From: Hibiscus mutabilis
Lineage: Eukaryota; Streptophyta; Magnoliopsida; Malvales; Malvaceae
Assembly (NCBI GenBank): GCA_019671005.1
Contig: CM033717.1
Span: 72,833,850-72,897,849, forward strand
Direction: 5' to 3'
DNA length: 64,000 nucleotides
Under the pieces are notes generated by a model that saw only the letters and a list, made by a program, of their open reading frames with translations, was not told the origin of the DNA and searched no databases. Of this stretch, positions 33,765 through 44,689 are shown one piece after another (position 1 is the first letter of the stretch; the number at the start of each line of letters is the position of its first letter). Both the position numbers and the translations under genes were made by a program.

Positions 33765-36700
33765 TGTAATTATTAATTTTATCTGGAGCATTAACCTGTT
33801 TTACATTTCTTTCAATTTTATAGTAATGGGCTGTCTTTTATATGTTACTACTATTTATTTCAAAAAAATAAAAAAACAAAAATATTATACCATGTATCAT
33901 ATGTTTGTTTTGAAAGAAGAAAAAAAGGAAAAAAAAGAAAAAAAACAGTGTTATGGCATTACCTTATGCTATTCTAATTGGTTACGATTTTAGTTTATTT
34001 CCATTGTTGTTATCATGTTATTATTGTATTATTATTATTATTATTATTATTAATATTAAAAGAAAATAGGAAAAAATTGATAAATTGATAAATATTAAAT
34101 AACTTAATTAAATAAAGGCCCAGATATATAAAAATCAGCACAAATTTATTAATATACATAATGTCCATCTACTTAAAAATCCTAAAATATTATTATCATT
34201 AATAGTATATTAGATGTTATATGTTAGTTCCTCTTTTTATCTATTATTATTTATTGTCAATAGTAGTATTATTATTGTTTGTATTATTGCAAAAAAATCA
34301 GAAAACCAAAAATATACTAAGTTAATATTAAATAAAAGCTCAAGTTATATTAAAATTATCAGTCCATTTATATATTTAAAAACCCAAAAAATTACATGCT
34401 AATATCTGGCCCATTAAAGCCCAACTAATAAACCCTAGACCTAGGTTTACATAATCTGATGACCCTTTTTTTATCCTTGTGCAGCCGGATCAAGACCATT
34501 GGATCTAACTTGATCAGACGGTTCAGATCACCCAAAGCAAAAGAAGCCCTAATTCCCCTCTCTTTGATATCGCGTCGTAGGCCCATCAATCATTGGATCT
34601 AGATTGCATCGGACGACTCAGATCGCTCTCGTCGCGTGTGCAGATCCCACCCAACCGTCTATCTCCACTCATGCGCGCATGCAACGATGACTCCCGACCA
34701 TTCTGCTCTCGACGCGCGTCCACGCGCCTGGCGTTGCAGAAACGAATCCTTCTCGTACCTCTGCCTCCCTCCACGCTCCAGCCATATCACTTGCAACATA
34801 CAAAATAGTCAAGGGTTAGAGTGCAAAGAGAGAAAACAGAGAGCTGCAAGTACACATAAATGGCAAAGTCAATCAAAATAAAGGCAGGGAGCAAGATGAA
34901 TCCGGCCAAATGCACACAGAACAACTAATGGTGATTAATCTAAATCCTTTTCTTTTTTGTAAAGACATGTAATTCAAAAGGCTATATAAGCAAGGCCCCA
35001 AACATTGTAAACCCTAGTTCAAAAAAAATTGGGGAATATTCAGATTCAAATTAATAGAAAAGCAAAAAAAGCTTCAAGATTCAGAGGTATCCTTACTCTT
35101 CTTTTCATTTCATTTCGAAGCATCATAAGCAAATAGAGTTAGGGTTTCAGTTTCTTACATTTGTGGTGTTTTAGTTTCTCTTGTGCCGTCGTTCCCCTCG
35201 CTGGTGATAAGTCTCTCGGTCTTTTCGAGACTATTTATGGTGAATCGGTGGAGAATCGGACGTTGAAAAGGCTTTTAGAGGCTCGATTTTAGAAAAAAGG
35301 AAGGGGCTTTCATTGTTTTTCAAAAGAGAGAAGGTTGGATCTGGATTTCAGTTGAGGAAATGAGTCATTTTAATTTTTTGGGTTCGCCAACCACCGACAT
35401 GACAAGAGGACGATCGGATTCTAAAAATCACGGCGGCGAGGATGAACACCACGGCGACGTTCATCTGAGTTTGAGAGAAAAGGAGAAAGTGGAGAGGGTT
35501 ATCAATCATTTTTTGAAGGAAATTTTGTCTTTTTTCGTAAAAAATGAATCGTATACCTGTTTAAAAAATAAATGGGTTATTTGCCATTTTAAATCCCTTT
35601 GTGTCGCGTTAATCACGCCCGCAACCGTTCCACATTTCAAAATCACGACCGCAGCCCTTAAGGCTTTCTGAATTTTGCATTTTAACCCTCGTTTTTTAGT
35701 CTGGTTTTCAATGGTCAAATCCCTGTTTCAATCCGCCAAATTTTATGTTGTTTTTAATTTCGTCCATATCGTGTTATTACACATATTTTATTTATATAGT
35801 ATTTATATATTATATACGTTATAGCTACGTGTAGTTATTATATACATTATATGTACATACATATATTATAACTATATCATATATACATATATATGTTATT
35901 AACACCTATACATATTATATAGTATTTATATATCACATATGTATTATATTATTACGTATTATTATCATTACTATTATCTATATTATAGTATCTATATTAT
36001 ACATATGTCTTCAATTATTTGCATTTTAATTTTTTTTAATCTGATCCACTTTCCAGTTTATTTAATTTTACGCTCTTTTATTGTATGCACTTTTAATTCT
36101 TGTTCGATCCGGTGTCCTTTTCGGATATTTATTTATTTATTCGTATTTTACTTTATTTTCGTTTAATCTGGCCTTATATCTGGTGCCTTTTAATTTTTCA
36201 CATTTATTTATTTTCTTGTTTTTATTTTTGTATTTACTTTATTCTCCTTTATTTATGTTTACGTGCCTTTTATCGTTTATGTTTGGTTACGTTTTTATAT
36301 TCGTTCCTCTTTTATTGTTAGCCTTTTAGGATAGTTTAGGGTAATTTAATTTTATTAATTTAAAGTGTGCGCTCGGTTTATTGGAGCGTAATCTTTAAAT
36401 TAATTAAATTAGATTTCGGATTAGATTTTTAGAATCATAGTTAGATTTAAGGTTTAAACTAGTTTAATCAATCTAAATTTATCATTGCTTATTGGAATAA
36501 ATGTTAAATTTATTGAATTACTCGAACACTTCTTAATTACCCCTTAGGATAAAACTGACAATGGGCTTAGGCGCCCACTTAATTAAAATTATGATTAACT
36601 AATTCGATTCATTTTAAATAGAATACTTGGCTTATTGGGATACTAGTTCAAAATTAATTAAATTAATTATCATGATTCAAGATAATCCGTAAATCATTCA

Positions 36701-37620
36701 GATTTTCTGGTTTTTAAGGTTTAATTAAATTAGGGTTAATATTAGACTAACTTAGTTAATAATTAGATCACTAATTGAATTTTCATAATTTGGCATTTTA
36801 GGTTAGGACTTTAGTAGGCATGAGGTTTTAATTTTCAAGCTCTTCCTTGTCATGCATTTTTTAGTTGTCATTCATATGACATTTAATATTCTAATTTGAC
36901 ATGGTAATTAATTAACTTAAACCCTAAAAATGAGGTATTCATTAATTTCGATATTTGTGTCGTAACAGTCCTGGCTCAATGGATGTTGACCAAATATTTG
37001 AATTAATTCTTACCGTCCGAAGGTAAACATTAATTAAAAGTTGACAAATCATAACATCATATTTAAATGCGTGCATCATGCATAAAGGTGATGTACGAAA
37101 TTTGAACCATAAATTAACACGGCAGTCAGGCTTATTCAATGTCGGTTTAATCTATGGTATGTTGTACCGTCACCCTTATTAATAAATGTTTAATTAATCC
37201 AAATCCACAAATTTGATAAAGCCCGTTTAATTAAGGTTTATATTCAATTAAGAACATTTAATTAAATTTAGTTTAAAATTCAACAATTTTCATCGATTAA
37301 AAGCAACATATATTTTGGTATCAATTTCCAGGCCTGATGGGATTGCTAATCCTTCCCCACACGTAACCAACTCCCGAACCTGTTTTCGAGTGGATCTATG
37401 GTTTTATGGTGTCCGGCTTCCTAAGTGGCCGGTGGTGACTCCAAGTCTTTATTTTCAAAACACGAATTTTTAAAGGACTTCCACACCTTTTTTAAATATT
37501 TTCCCAAAAAGCAAAAGGAAAACCGGACTACATCCCTTTTTGGCAATTAACGATTTTCACTATTTTCAAAATTCAAAATTGGTTCTTCTAAGGGACGCCG
37601 AAATTTTTTTAGTCGCTACA
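33765..37620. mobile_element. 3.86-kb solo LTR inserted in the gypsy relic
   Basis: It starts TGTAATTATT and ends AGTCGCTACA. It splits a Ty3/gypsy pol relic whose two halves lie directly at its borders. The flanks CCTAA and TCCAA agree at three of five positions, as for an old 5-bp target duplication. No gag, pol or second LTR is present, which fits a solo LTR left by unequal recombination. The reverse of its right end (TGTAGCGACTAAAAAAATTT, later GGCCACTTAGGAAGCCGGAC) aligns with the start of the LTR at 52575. Inside are a TATA-like CTATATAAGC at 34982, T-rich tracts (36000-36330) and a short plus-strand ORF at 35360-35671 without a known domain. Confidence 0.8.
34978..34998 (+). promoter_or_regulatory. 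Candidate LTR TATA box
   Basis: GGCTATATAAGCAAGGCC is a textbook plant TATA context on the plus strand inside the solo LTR. It is followed by an A-rich leader and ATTGGGGAAT. It may have been the element promoter if the LTR is in plus orientation; orientation is not proven. Confidence 0.45.
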
Positions 37621-38172
37621 TCCAAGATCCGCTAAATTCAATGATGCATGCACATGGCATGTCTTCCAAAATCTGTGCAAAAGAGTTCAATAACGATGCA
37701 TGATGTTTTATGGTTCAATGAGAGGAGTTTTTAATGATTACCTAGATTACCTTTTCTGACTGACCGTCAGACTGAGGGTGAAAAGCGGTACTAAGATTAA
37801 CTAGGGTGCTTAGAGCTCTTTGCAATGTCTTCCAAAATCAAGAAGCAAATCGTGGATCTCGATCAGAGATAATAAATTTCGATACTCCATGGAGTCGAAT
37901 TACTTTCTTGATATACAAGTCAGCTAATTAGGAAGACCATGGTCCATTCTAACCGTTAAGAAATGTGCTGACTTGGTGAAATGGTCCACAATGACCCAAA
38001 TAGCATTGTGCTTAGCGGGAGTTAAAGGTGAACCACTGACAAAGTACATGGTAATTATTTCCCACTTCTATTGCGATAAATAAATAGGTTGCAATAAGCC
38101 GGTAGGAACACGGTGTTCAGCTTTAACACGCTGACATGTAAAGTATTTAGACACGAATAAATATTTAGCCTT
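37621..38172 (-). pseudogene. Ty3/gypsy integrase core relic
   Basis: The minus-strand reading includes CQRVKAEHRVPTGLLQPI, the zinc-binding end with the family's typical PTGLLQPL. NAIWVIVDHF follows, then KSAHFLTVRMDHGLP, ISDRDPRF with the second catalytic aspartate, and LSTAFHPQSDGQSEKVI. Stops occur within it (for example after DPRFAS). It joins directly to the solo LTR, across which the polyprotein resumes at 33764. Confidence 0.85.
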
Positions 38173-38345
38173 CCATCCTGATAGCCGATCCCTGACTTTT
38201 TAAACCAAATAAGAATACGAAGACTTAGTAACCTTCTAATGCAACATTGGAACCCCTAAATATCTCCCAAGGTCTTCAACTTCCAAAAATCCAAAAGCAT
38301 TATTAACAGAGAAGCGAACATTACCAGGCACATTCTAATAACTTT
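38173..38345 (-). pseudogene. LINE reverse-transcriptase scrap fused to gypsy relic
   Basis: The minus strand gives FGFLEVEDLGRYLGVPMLH, then KVTKSSYSYLV and KVRDRLSGWK. This is the DLGKYLGVP-L and LSGWKAK region just downstream of the reverse-transcriptase palm in plant L1 LINEs. It abuts the integrase relic without spacer, so one element inserted into, or recombined with, the other. Stops are present. Confidence 0.75.
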
Positions 38346-38400
38346 CATAAATATTAAATATTTTGAATTGTTTAATTTTTGGAATCTTAACTATTATTTT

Positions 38401-38873
38401 GGCATAATGCTAAAAAATACCTCTAATGTTTGACTAAGTAGCCACTTTAGTCTCTATTCTTTTTTTTTGAAGCAATTTGTCCCTCAAAGTTTCATTTTGG
38501 GTCAAAGTAGCCTCACATTTGAATGAAAATTGTTAGTTAACTAACGATAAACAACTTGAAATGACTTGACAAAATGACACGTTAGAACAAAAATATTTTA
38601 TATTTTATACAATTTTATAAAATTATTTTTTATTGAAGTATCATTCTGTAAAGTCAACATATTTGCCTATATGACAATGCTATCGCGACGTGCATTGCCA
38701 AGTAGATTTGTAATGTCATTTCAAGTCATTTATCATTAGTTGACTAACAGTTTTTATTAACGAATGGACCATTTTGACAAAATAAAACGTTAAGGGTTAA
38801 ATTGCCTCAAAAAAAGAATAAAGAACAAATGATAATTCAGTCAAACGCTAGGGGTATTTTTTGACATTATGCC
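38401..38873. mobile_element. MITE, GGCATAATG ends
   Basis: The ends are GGCATAATGCTAAAAAATACC and, reversed, GGCATAATGTCAAAAAATACC. Inverted similarity continues inward (TGACTAAGTAGCCACTTTAG facing the right arm; AGTTAACTAACGATAAA facing TTATCATTAGTTGACTAAC). The 473-bp element is flanked by TATTATTTT and TATTTTTTC, an imperfect 9-bp repeat. Partial relatives end at 42232 and lie at 52025-52465. Confidence 0.8.
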
Positions 38874-39049
38874 TATTTTTTCAGAAAGTTCTAGCTTTTA
38901 ATGTTTTTTTATAATTTTAATATTTTATGATTTGTTATAATATTCATAATTTTTGAATCGTTGAACTTTTATATTTTTAATAGTTTTAAATTATATAATA
39001 TTTTTTAAATAATTTTCAGAACTTTTATATAATTTTCATAATTATTATA

Positions 39050-39498
39050 GGGTAAAGTACACAAATGGTCACTAAACTATTCTAAAATATAAAATGGTCA
39101 CCAAACTTTCAAAAGTTACATAATTGGCATTAAACTATAGTTTTTGTTACAAAATGGTCATTGTGCAGTTAACTATCGTTAAGTGAATGACGTAACAGTT
39201 ACGAAAATTTAAATAATAACACATTTAATCTTCCATATTTACATATTTAATCAATTTAGTCCTAATTTAACCCTCATTATTGATGTTTAAATTGACTAAA
39301 CGTGTAGATATTGAGGATTAAATATGATGTTATACAAATTTTCGTAACCGCCAAGTCACCCAGTTAACAACATTTAATGACTCAATAACCATTTTGTAAC
39401 AAAAACTAAAGTTTAATGCCCATTATGTAACATTTGAAAGTTTGGTGACCATTTTGTATTTTTTGATATAGTTTATTGACCATTTGTGTATTTTACCC
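39050..39498. mobile_element. MITE, GGGTAAA ends
   Basis: The ends are GGGTAAAGTACACAAATGGTC and, reversed, GGGTAAAATACACAAATGGTC. Long inverted arms are joined at a short centre and the total is 449 bp. The flanks ATTATTATA and ATTGTTATA differ at one of nine positions, fitting a 9-bp target duplication of Mutator type. It has no coding capacity. Confidence 0.85.
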
Positions 39499-40378
39499 AT
39501 TGTTATATGCTTAATAATTACTTAATATTTCTAATACTTTAAAAATATAAGTTTTTAATAATTTTTATATAATTTTATAAATCTATATGATTTTTCATCT
39601 TTCTATGTTTTTGAATATATCTTTTAGAATTTTCATGATCTTTTCTTTTTATGATATTGCACTTTCAGAGTGTATCATGCGTCGTCATTTTATTGGTCGT
39701 ATGCTTATTAATGGGATAAAGATTATAGTAGTTAAAAATACACACATCTGTATAATCATAATCAGGCCCGTTCATGAGATTTTGGTGGTCTAAGGGTGAA
39801 TCTAAAAACTAGACTCATGCTAACAATTATTGAAAAAAATTTAAATTTCAATAGTAGGCCCCTAGTAACGAGTATTAGAAAAAAATGGACTCTAATAATA
39901 AATATAGAAACAAAATATTAAATTTATAACAAATATTGAAAAAGAAACTGAATTTTAAGAGTATTCCCTTAATAACAAGTATTAAAAAAATTAGGCTCTA
40001 ATAACAAGTATTGAAAAATGTTAAATTTTAATATTATGTACCTAATAACAAATATTAAAATAATTGGGTCCCTGATAACAAATATTGAGAAAAAAATTGG
40101 ACAATTAATATATTAAAAAAATTAAATTCATAATAACAAGTATAGAAGAAATTGGACATCTAATAACATGTACTGAAAAAATGAACATCTAATAATAAAT
40201 ATTAAAAATTAAAAATTTTAGAATAATTCCCTAGTAACAATTATTAAAAATTTAAATTGTAATAATTAATACGAAAAAAGTTAAATTATCTTTAAACTTG
40301 GACCCTTCTAATCATGGATAATGAGGCGGACCCTTAGTGTACACTTTTAGGATGGGCATGATTATACTAATTTATTAT

Positions 40379-40654
40379 GAAAAAAACTTTGATACACAAG
40401 TGGTGTAAACTTTAGTTTACACGTGCTTTTAATTTTAGGGGTTAGGGTTTTAGTTTAAGGTTTAAAATTTATGAGTTTAGGTTGTAGGGTTTAGAATTTA
40501 AGGTTAGTGTTTAGAATTTAGGGTTTAGGGTTTAGAGGGTGGGTTTAATTTTTTAGGGTTAGGGTTAGAAATTTAGGATTTGGGTTTTTATAGTGTAAAT
40601 ACATAGGCTTGTGTAAAATTAATTTTACACAGCATGTGTATCAAAGTTTTACCC
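40379..40654. mobile_element. MITE with telomere-like core and perfect 9-bp duplication
   Basis: The ends are GAAAAAAACTTTGATACACA and, reversed, GGGTAAAACTTTGATACACA. ATTTATTAT flanks both sides exactly (40370-40378 and 40655-40663). The core is made of degenerate TTTAGGG units. A related element with CTTTGATACATAAGC ends lies at 59112-59518. Confidence 0.85.
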
Positions 40655-40714
40655 ATTTATTATATCCAAATTTAACTACCAAGTAGCTTTCCACATACTC
40701 TAATTTTTAATAAA

Positions 40715-41695
40715 ATTTTCATAAAATTTTCTTACAAATATATCAAGATGTGACAAAATCTACTAATGGAAATAAATTGAATACAAAAATACAAACACTA
40801 TCGTAGTACTGTTTCACTTTTTTAATTTTTTTCGATCATTAATTTTTTCAACTAACGGGTTTTCCTATATCATTAATTTTGCTATATTTTTTAAGGTTTT
40901 TTCCTAATTTTTTTTCTCTAGAGCCTCCATCCTTTTCCCATTCTCGTTTATTTTATGATTGACGGTGACACTAGCTCCATTATTATTTGTCAACCGTCAG
41001 CCACCCTCTTTTATTTATTTATTTATTTATTTTGTTTTTTTTATTTTAATATACTTCTTAGCACGTTCTTTTACTTTTTAGCATGTTATTCTACCGTTTG
41101 GCATGTTTTTTTATTATGGTTGAATCTGTCGTCGCCACGACTAATCAAAATAGCGCTACTTTAATTATCCTGTTGATATCCCTGCTTTGGACCCTCGATT
41201 TGGATTTAGATGCAAGTTTAATCACCGCTATTATGCGCGATCAAGTTTTGGTAATAAATGTGTTGCCAACGTACCCCAATTTTGCAATATCCATTTTTAA
41301 TGTTGTTGTTGATGTTTTTACCTTCATTATCGAAGTTTGGTAATATTTTGTATCTAGTTTATTTTGAATCTTTGAATTAAGCTTTTTACCTTTTTCTTTT
41401 ATGGTTTTGTTTGATCTAAAAACGTTAATTTTGTTTTTAGAGAATTGTTTGGATCAAATTGTAATCTTTCTTTTTAATCTTTTTATAAATAAAACTGACA
41501 TATTCATTTTTTAAAAAAAAAAATCTTTTCAATAAAATTCTTACAAATATATCAAGATGCGACAAAATCTACTAATGGAAATAAATTGAATACAAAAATA
41601 CAAACACAGTGGTAGTACTGTTCACTTTTTTAATTTTTTTCAATCATTAATTTTTTTAACTAACGGATTTTCCTATATCATTGTTTTTTCCTAAT
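40715..41695. repeat. Direct repeats flanking a poly-A-ended insert
   Basis: The segments 40725-40895 and 41530-41685 are near-identical direct copies (ACAAATATATCAAGATG, then CTACTAATGGAAATAAATTG, then TTTTCCTATATCATT). Between them is about 630 bp with an (ATTT)n run near 41015-41035, an 86-codon ORF without a known domain (41083-41343) and a run of 12 A at 41510. The A-tail suggests a retroposed segment. The long flanking copies suggest duplication or unequal exchange rather than a normal target duplication. Confidence 0.6.
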
Positions 41696-41959
41696 AAATG
41701 TTATAAAAGTAAGATATTCACATTCATATATCAACTTGACACGAACTCAACAAATGTTTTAGTGAAAAAGTAGACAGTATTTATCTTAAAAAATACGTGT
41801 TTAATCACAATATCTGTAAGGTGCATGTGTTTTATCAAAGGGTTAAAAATATTTATGAATAAATACTACATTGTAATCACCTTTAGACTATTTAAAAAAA
41901 TATATCAACTTGACAATATGAATAATTATTATTCATGACAACATGGATATAATAAATAT

Positions 41960-42232
41960 AATTATTTATGACTTTTTAAAAAATTGCTAACGTGGCAATG
42001 CCATGTCATCCTTAAATCTACATGGACAGGCCACATCGTCATTACAGTCCATGTGAACCTGCCTAATCAGCGAGAACTGTTGACCATCAATCAACTAACG
42101 GTTTTCATCCAACAAAAGACTACTTTGTTAAAAATATAAAATGTTAAAGACTAAAATGCTTCAAAAAAAAAAATAAGGACCAAAATGACAAGTGTGAAAC
42201 ATTAGGGACATATTTAGACATTATGCCTATTA
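41960..42232. mobile_element. Truncated MITE related to 38401-38873
   Basis: The right side ends TTTAGACATTATGCC, matching the right end of the 38.4-kb MITE. Internal phrases are shared (CAACTAACGGTTTTCATCCA, AAATGTTAAAGACTAAAATG). The left arm is missing. Confidence 0.55.
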
Positions 42233-42454
42233 CAAATAGATATTACTTTTGTGTAATCACATTTAGATTATTCAAAAAATATAAATATATATTCCACAAA
42301 AAATATATTCTTTGAGATAATATCACATTTAATACATGTATTTGGACAAGATATTCATCGTAATACATGCATTTTTAATATATCTAATGTAGTACTATAT
42401 TTTGATAAAACATTAAAGGTGGTACTTGAAATATTATTTTGCATGAGTGAACAT

Positions 42455-44348
42455 TAGAACCGGCAAACTTGACCCGAGACCTGAGACCCGAACCGAGACC
42501 TGATGTTGACTCGAACTTGATGACCCGAGTTTAATCCGAAACTCGAAATAAACCGAACCGAAATCGAACCAAAATTTTTGTTGAACTGAAATAGAACCGA
42601 ACCGAATAGACCCGGACCAAATGGACCCGAACCGAAAGCTGAACCGAAAATCGACCCAATTTTAACCCAATAAATAAGGTAAAGTAAATGAAAATTTTAT
42701 TTCTATTGTTATCTATTTTTAACAATATGATGAATAGTAAAATGAAATATTATTATTTTTTTGTATTATACTATGAAGAGATTGTTGCTCTTCTTGAAGT
42801 TGTGGTATAATAACATTTTGTGTCATTTTACGTTTGAATATTAATCAAATAAAGCTTTGTCCCTACTAATTTTTAAATTTAGAAGTTTTATAGAGTATTT
42901 TCTCTCCCAATATTTAATCTTAACTTCATTCTTGTTGGTGTTATTTTTTGGTTGCTACATTTACAAAGGAAAAATGACAAAAGATTGCATTAAAATAAAT
43001 GGATACATAGTAGACAAGTTCATAGGAAAAATGTCAAAAGATTGCTACATGTACAAAGGAAAATGTTAAATTTGACAATTTGAAAGTGAAGAAAATTGAG
43101 AGCCTAGTGACCTATTTTATATTTTTGCCATAAAATATAGCATAAAACCGAAATTGTGGACTAAATTGCCAATTTGAAAGTGAAGAAATTTGAGAGTCCA
43201 ATGACCAATTTCACAATTTTACCATAGAAATAAATAGGGGTCAATTTCAGCTAAATTTTTAATTTCGAATAAAAGTAAATTTTTAAAGACTAAATATCAC
43301 TGTGGGGAGGGGATTGCTATATTTGAAGTCCAAACCGTGGGGATACTTGTGACTAAATTAAATTAAACTAAAACTTAAAGTTGAATATTAGTACTAAAAT
43401 GCAACATTTTAAATGCTACATGACCTAAAAAGTAATTAATCTCTAACCTAAAAAATATGTAGCTTATTTCCCTACAAAATTTTAGCTTTTCCCTCTCTAT
43501 TTTTACCAATTGTCTTTTTTTTTAATTAAAATGAAAGGGTGCTAGCCTGGATGCATCGCACACGTGCATTTTATCCTTTCGATTATTGATAATTAATTGT
43601 CTTTCGACTACATATTTTTAATTTAAGTCCTAAATTATTACTTTTAGGTTTTATTTTAATTCAATCGTGTCCCGATTTAAATTAATTTAATTGAAATTTT
43701 ACATTTAGTTTTAGAATTATTTTAATTTAGTTTTAAAATTATTTTAATTATATTCGTGATGTATGCTTCTAAATTTTAATTTAACTAGATTAGATCCTAA
43801 GTTTAATAAGTTAATTCAATTCAAATATTATTATTATTATTACATATAATAAACTTTAATTTAATATAATTATACACAAAATTTTAATATGGATGTAAAC
43901 ATGTAATTGTACACTTAAAATTTGAAACTTCAATTTAATTCAACTGTACACATCATACATGAAGCTTTGATTTAAATATTTAATTAAATTCAAATGCACA
44001 AATTAACAAGTTGAATCTGAATTAATCTCATAAACCAATAACTCTAAACTAAACCACAAATAATAAACCCCAAACTCTAAACTTTGAACCCAACTCAAAC
44101 CAAATTAACCCAAAAATTCAAATGTTGACCCAACACGAAACCAACCCGAACACCCGATTTTAACCCGAACCGAAAGCGACTAATCTGATATTAACCCGAC
44201 CCGAGAACAACCGATCCGATTTTGACTCGATTCAATACCCAAACTAAACCCGACTTATCATAGACCCGAACCAGATCCGACCCGAATTTAAACCGATTCT
44301 AGATAGACCCAAAATGACCCGAACCGAACGACCCGATTGCCACCTCTA
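42455..44348. mobile_element. 1.9-kb hAT-type non-autonomous element
   Basis: It starts TAGAACCGGCAAACTTGACCC and ends GATTGCCACCTCTA. The flanks are GTGAACAT (42447-42454) and GTGAACAC (44349-44356), an 8-bp duplication with one change. The ends and the CCGAACCGAA-rich subterminal parts match those of the hAT MITE at 22067-22724. The 1.3-kb core is AT-rich and has no transposase. An internal pair of AAAAGATTGCWWWW/ACAAAGGAAAA phrases near 42965-43065 is tandemly repeated. Confidence 0.8.
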
Positions 44349-44689
44349 GTGAACACTCAATGTAGTACTATATTTTTACAAAAGAAACTACTTATGTGAA
44401 GCTACACTGAGTTTGCACATTTGCAGCAGAAAACAAAACAGATTGATTCTTGATCACTCTTTAAGAGAAGCAAATGTCAAGTGTTTTAAAGGAGACAGGC
44501 AACAAAACATAAAAAAAATATGTAGAATTCAATTAACTAGAGATCAACAATGAAACCGACTGTCTGACCCTAACAAAACAACACAGGAGAGTCGATAGAC
44601 GAACACAAGCATTGTCACTGAGTTCCACTTGATACATTTCCTCAATTGGAGGAAAAGGGTAAAAATGTATAGCAGACCCCATCGAGGCT

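Noticed and set aside
35360..35671. 103-codon frame MSHFNFLGSPTTD inside the solo LTR
   Set aside because: It follows a TATA-like site and could be read as a gene, but it lies in an LTR and matches no domain, so it is kept only as a note under the LTR.
36081..36329. Hydrophobic open frames resembling membrane proteins
   Set aside because: They arise from T-rich DNA inside a solo LTR; phenylalanine/leucine runs are composition effects.
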